DNA of 5,926 nt from JANNGZ01 sp031404155 (GTDB lineage Bacteria > Pseudomonadota > Gammaproteobacteria > Burkholderiales > Burkholderiaceae_C), in contig JANNGZ010000015.1 in assembly GCA_031404155.1 (NCBI GenBank), positions 1 to 5,926 on the forward strand, written 5' to 3'. A model generated the notes under the pieces. It was not told where the DNA came from. It ran no database searches and saw only the letters and a list, made by a program, of their open reading frames with translations. The position numbers and the translations under genes are program-made. Shown one piece after another: positions 5,833 through 5,926 of this stretch (its first letter is position 1; the number at the start of each line of letters is the position of its first letter).

Positions 5833-5926
5833 TCACATCCGGTCGTAGGCCGCATCCTCGTCGTTGGCCCAGACCTGCGCGAAGCTGACTTCGCTGGCCT
5901 TAGCCGCCGCGTGCGTGAGCCGCTGC
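5833..5926 (-). CDS. C-terminal end of the cognate antitoxin, 5' end outside the window
   Basis: The minus-strand frame ending with TGA at 5835-5833 reads without a stop to the window edge, giving 30 residues that end VWANDEDAAYDRM. An acidic tail with Trp and Tyr in this pattern is typical of antitoxin C-termini that wrap around MazF/PemK toxins. The position directly upstream of the toxin, 3 bases away, supports it. The DNA-binding N-terminus that would name the antitoxin family (MazE/AbrB, ribbon-helix-helix or other) lies outside the window. Confidence 0.72.
   Translation of the reverse strand, partial: QRLTHAAAKASEVSFAQVWANDEDAAYDRM

Noticed and set aside
1..5926. CRISPR array, tRNA, rRNA or insertion sequence
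   Set aside because: No regularly spaced repeats, cloverleaf-like segments, transposase motifs or flanking terminal repeats were seen on either strand.

Overview
The window is GC-rich throughout and looks like part of a chromosome of a beta-proteobacterium, probably Burkholderiales. That placement is inferred from base composition and from the gene set. Almost all of it is one functional unit: a section of the box cluster for aerobic, CoA-dependent breakdown of benzoate (the benzoyl-CoA epoxidation route). A type II toxin-antitoxin pair sits at the right edge.

Layout from left to right. (1) Positions 1-1142, minus strand: boxC, benzoyl-CoA-dihydrodiol lyase, cut by the left window edge and carrying one extra base in a C run at 768-771 that breaks the frame. 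(2) Positions 1143-1259: the boxC promoter, with a well-formed sigma70-type -35/-10 pair embedded in a near-perfect inverted repeat that is a strong candidate BoxR operator. (3) Positions 1260-2318, minus strand: boxR, a regulator made of an XRE-type helix-turn-helix fused to a shikimate-kinase-like domain. (4) Positions 2319-2406: a divergent promoter region holding a third copy of the same operator motif. (5) Plus-strand operon: a small DUF4863/4-hydroxylaminobenzoate-lyase-type cupin protein (2407-2871), benzoate-CoA ligase (2959-4527) and an alpha/beta hydrolase (4524-5342) that overlaps the ligase by 4 bases. (6) Positions 5343-5481: a short convergent gap with a hairpin. (7) Minus strand: a PemK/MazF-family toxin (5482-5829), preceded by the C-terminal end of its antitoxin (5833-5926, cut by the right edge).

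How the genes work together. The ligase activates benzoate to benzoyl-CoA. BoxA/BoxB (not in the window, expected to the left beyond boxC) epoxidise the ring, and BoxC opens the ring with loss of formate. BoxR is expected to sense benzoyl-CoA through its kinase-like domain and to release the operators, so one effector would control both arms of the cluster. The cupin protein and the hydrolase have no assigned step in the pathway, and their tight linkage to the ligase makes them the least explained parts. I see no new large system. The most notable points are the boxC frameshift, the three-copy operator motif, and the two uncharacterised accessory enzymes.
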